Shown: piece by piece, positions 60,385 to 64,000 of the stretch
Layout: each line of letters opens with the position of its first letter
Position numbering within the stretch: the first letter of the stretch is position 1
Assembly (NCBI GenBank): GCA_035235625.1
Contig: CP141142.1
Location: 20,780,995 to 20,844,994, forward strand
From: Saururus chinensis
Lineage: Eukaryota > Streptophyta > Magnoliopsida > Piperales > Saururaceae
DNA length: 64,000 nucleotides
Direction: 5' to 3'
Notes under the pieces: model-generated
Told to the model about the DNA's origin: nothing
The model's database searches: none
Seen by the model: only the letters and a program-made list of their open reading frames with translations
Program-made: the position numbers and the translations under genes

Positions 60385-63150
60385 TGTAACATCCCCGATT
60401 TTTCTGCAATTTTTCTGCTCGTATTTTCGATGGAGAAATTTTACGCTGTGACATATATGTATTTGTAATTGATCTTAATATTCATAACCATAAGAGTTGG
60501 GAGTGGTGTTTTGTCATAGGCCATTGGCCTAGACACACCACAAAAACATTCAGTGCGAAAATGGAAGAGAAAAAGGACGAGTCGCAATGGAAATTAGAAA
60601 CAGAAAGAAAAGAAGGAAGAGAAAAAAAAATATAGAAATCGATCGGGCATGCCTCAACTCGCCCAACCCGTTCCAGAACAGTGAAGGGGAAGCCCCCTTC
60701 ACTCTGTGAGGCCGGAGGAGCACCCGTCATCAGCTGCTGGGTTCTGCTTGGCTGGCCTTGGCCTGGTGAAGTCGGTGTAGTCACCCCAGCCTAGCCCCAC
60801 CAGCCACTGCCCCTCTTCCTCCCTCTTTCCCCATTCCAATCCGGAGAGACACGCCTTCAATTTTTTTGCACAATCCACTGCCATCGCTGGCATCATGGGC
60901 TCCAACCCACTGCCACGGCTTTGCCCCGACCAAGACAACTTCCGGACATCACCGTCCAGGCCTCCCTGCCCCTCCTTCACCGCCATGAGTTAAAACTCCA
61001 TTGCCCCTTTTCTTTTGTTTCTGTGTGTTGCGGCCGCCAGCTGTGTTGGGTGTGGCCGGCCGCCGTAGATTAGCTTTTTGCCCCACCTCAGCCCAGCAAT
61101 GAAAAGGCCACCACCCCCAGCCTGGACCACCTCCTCCCCCAGCCCTTCACCCCTCCTTCCGCCCCTTTTTCTATTTGGAAAGATCACTCTTTTTTCCCCT
61201 TTTTTGTTTTTATGTGGCTGTGAGTAGCTAGGGAGCTCCGGCTCACCGTCACCAGGTCCATCTCGGATCGACGATGTCAGGTAGCCACCACTCTCATGCC
61301 CATTCTCCTCTCCTCCTGCCCATTTCTCCACTCAGCCTAAAACACAAAGACTTTCACTTGTTTCACTCTGTGGCATCGATTCACCATTGCTAGACTCCAA
61401 ACAAATTCCGATCAATATTCGTCCAACTCGTTGCAGTTTGCGATTGCTGGATCACCACCGTCTTTCAGGTCCATCCCCCAATAGTGTCTGACCATTTGTG
61501 GGCTGGCGATAGTGTGCCTGCAGCCCTAATACCTTTGTTCTTTCTGCTTGCGGTTCTGCCACCATGGGTGGCAACCAGTGGATAGCTGTAGACGCCGACT
61601 TGACCCAACGATGGCAAGGGGCTGCTGCTTTCGGCCTCCTCTGTACATCTTCTACACACACTTGATGCCCCTAAACTTTATGGTATCTCTCTGACTGTTG
61701 TTGATGGGCCCCTCTCCAACCCAAGCCAACCTATCCAGCTTGATATTGCACAGACTTGGGCCTCAAGTCGGGCTGACATGGGCTCTGCCCCGACCCAGTG
61801 ACAGTAAGGGCCAGCACTTCTGGCCCGATTCTACCTCTACACCCCCACTTTCTATAATGTATAGGAAAGAGTCCCCAGTTCCATGTTCTTCCAAAGGAAA
61901 GCAGGATTGTCAACCACTAGCCTCGGGCCAGTGAAGGCTTGACCACTGCCATGCCCATATCCTCCATAGTAAGTCATGCTTGATGCACAACCGCTCATTG
62001 TAAGTCAAGTTTGTTTAGGGAACTACTGCTAGTGAACCCGAACTATTCTATGTTCGACCACCCCAACCCCTAAAAGACCACCCTTTTTAGGGTTTGGCTG
62101 TGACAGCACATGCATATGTTGTTTGATAGACGATCCCACCCATGAGTGGTTGAATCCTTCTCCCATCAGCTTGAGCCGTAGGGGGACGAGCTGACAACCT
62201 GCCCCCTTTGGCTATCCTTTTTCCGCGCACACTTGTAGTCACGTGTGTAGCTTATGTTAAAGGCACCTCCCTTGCAGCATTTGATGATTGGCATACACCA
62301 CCACTAGTCAAATATGACCGTCAAAGCCCTCATTTGCCTCTCATATGTCCACAAGTACTTAACCAACCTTTCCATCCTTTTGTGAGGCTTTGACAATGAA
62401 AAATGGTTGCATCTGGTTGTGGTCTGCGGCTGATTTTAGCGTCTTGTGGACAACAAAGTTTTTTTAACTATTGGCTGACCTCCAATCAATTCCCCCCATT
62501 CTGTGGTCACTTTTGCCATTTCTAGTGGCACGACCATGTGTCCGGCTGCCCTAGTGCACCAAATCTTTTGCTTTGAGTGAAATTAGCCCTGCCTTGCCAA
62601 GATTAATTCCTGCATCTTTGAAAATCCTTAGGAAAGCAACTCTCTCAGTGTGATGCTTTTGGCCGCCGATTTCGCCCTTGATGCCGCCACCGTCGTGTGC
62701 TCGCCATCAAACTCACTTGGATTATGAGGTAGGGGACCTTGAACTCATAATTTTACAATGGCATGCTTTGATTATATAGTAGCATGTTGGGAGTTTTCAT
62801 TTAATGCTTTGTATGATAAATGCTGATTAAATGAGCATCTATTATATGTGAACTATGTGTATCTTAGCAAAGACTAAGGGTATGATCAATCTTTGTGGAT
62901 GATGGGCACGGGCATGTGCACTGAATGGGATGTATTTGTTTTTAAAGCTAATGGCCATGGCAGGTTTCATTTATATGTTATCATTTTAGGTCACGCCTGA
63001 GAATGTTGGTTTGTTGTAAGATAGTTTAATTTATAAAAATTGTTTTCACATTTTTTAAATTTTGTTGTTTCATTTGATTTACATCTATATTTTGAAATAA
63101 AATTTTAGTAAAATTTTAAGTAAATGTAAGGGAAAACCTCGGGCGTGGCA
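60385..63150 (+). mobile_element. Solo LTR L3, 2.8 kb, giant TGTAACATCCCC family
   Basis: Starts TGTAACATCCCCGATT, ends CCTCGGGCGTGGCA, and has a perfect 5-bp duplication CAACG (60380-60384 and 63151-63155). It is collinear with L2 through the GC-rich body and the GAGGTAGGGGACCTTGAACT block (62726; L2 51002). It then skips about 1.9 kb (L2 about 51255-53200) near 62917 before rejoining at the terminal block. It is therefore an internally deleted copy. Confidence 0.9.
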
Positions 63151-64000
63151 CAACGCCCTATCTTTCTCATTACATTCTTGCAAACCATTGATAAAAAGAA
63201 AACTAGAAGAATGAATATCTTAACTTAGAGGCGTCAAGCAGTAAGAATAAATATTGATTGGCCTAAAAGTTGGAGTCAATTTTGAAGATAGATGAGACGC
63301 TGAACATACAGCGGAGCTGTATTCAAGTTTTATCATTAATGGCTGCCACTAGTCCTGAATGAAGGAAGAGAAGCTTCCAACTGATGGGTTGACACGGTTG
63401 CGTAGGAGCTGTGTTAGAAGAAGGTCACATTAAGAAGGAGAATCATGGAGTCTAAACGTTGATGGAGTTATGAGGGAGAACTTAGAACTTGTTGCACATT
63501 TCACTTGAGAATCACATATATGAGAAAGAGTCCAGCCTGAAGCTGATATGAAGACAAGAGGGAAGGTGGACCCACATCAACTACCAATCAAAATAGAAGC
63601 AGAAATAGAATGGCTTAATTGGGAAGTTGGCTAAGGTCTCCACCTTAGGATAAATCACTTAAGAGGCTTATAAATACCGTATTTTGATGGATGACGTGAA
63701 CAACAAAAATGGGAGAGCCGGCCACACTAGGCTACTGGGTAAAAAAACTCCAAAATTCAGAAGTTCTGAAGGTTGAAGTGGATCAAAGTATTTTCAAGAT
63801 GTCTTCTTTTTATTTTATTTTCTTTAATTCTTGTAAGTTTATTTAATTTTTAATAGAGATTATGTTTTTAATTTTAATTAATGGCTAGTTTTCTTAATTA
63901 AGATTAGGTTGAACCTCTTATTAATTTGGTAGAGATATCTAAGCTATGAGATTTGGCTAAAATTCCAATGGGTTTTAATGTTAATTGTTCTTATCTCAAT
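63151..64000. other. Unassigned sequence with a possible promoter
   Basis: No protein is recognised. GCTTATAAATACCG at 63668-63681 is a good TATA-box match and is followed by a short leader-like stretch; this could be a gene promoter or the promoter of another LTR. The window ends before this can be settled. Confidence 0.3.

Noticed and set aside
63668..63681. TATA box of a new gene
   Set aside because: Good sequence match, but no coding exon follows before the window ends. It is kept only as a remark on that stretch.

Overview
The window looks like heterochromatic, gene-poor nuclear DNA of a flowering plant. It is AT-rich, has GT-AG introns, and holds plant-type LTR retrotransposons (Ty1/copia and Ty3/gypsy), Mutator-like elements (MULEs) and a plant mobile domain (PMD) gene. 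No bacterial gene, tRNA, rRNA or CRISPR array is visible. The only host-like coding piece is one clean terminal exon of a tafazzin-type acyltransferase (3620-3916). Nearly all other recognisable sequence is nested, decayed transposable elements.

Layout, left to right. 430-2545 is a dead copia gag-pol. 6481-10965 is a minus-strand copia copy (element A) with gag but no pol. 10966-37488 is best read as one plus-strand Ty3/gypsy element (G1) torn apart by later insertions: a 498-bp MULE-derived MITE in its leader (11390-11887); a giant solo LTR (L1, 14822-22360, perfect 5-bp target duplication) inside its reverse transcriptase; a pol-less minus-strand gypsy copy (G2) inside L1; and a minus-strand pol-less copia copy (element C, 24088-35340) inside or next to its integrase. 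Element C is itself split by a 6.9-kb MULE (27179-34091). After G1 come a fragment of another Ty3/gypsy gag with its LTR (37500 to about 40300), a tandem array and the N-terminal part of a second MULE (41026-43815), and a further tandem array (46646-47600). The right third holds three more long LTRs: L2 (48689-53411), which sits inside a related LTR; L4 (55935-59125, minus strand); and L3 (60385-63150). Target duplications are perfect for L1, L3 and L4 and 4 of 5 bases for L2.

The most interesting unit is the MULE at 27179-34091. It has long terminal inverted repeats, a 9-bp target duplication (8 of 9 matching), a mudrA-type transposase with recognisable D-D-E and SWIM motifs, and a second, multi-exon gene of the PMD (MAIL1/MAIN-like) family. 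Its insertion point can be compared with a collinear uninterrupted copy in element A. The MITE at 11390-11887 shares its terminal design and is probably a non-autonomous relative. Both MULE genes are broken, several times in the manner expected of CGA to TGA decay of methylated CpG. Boundaries marked approximate were set by eye.
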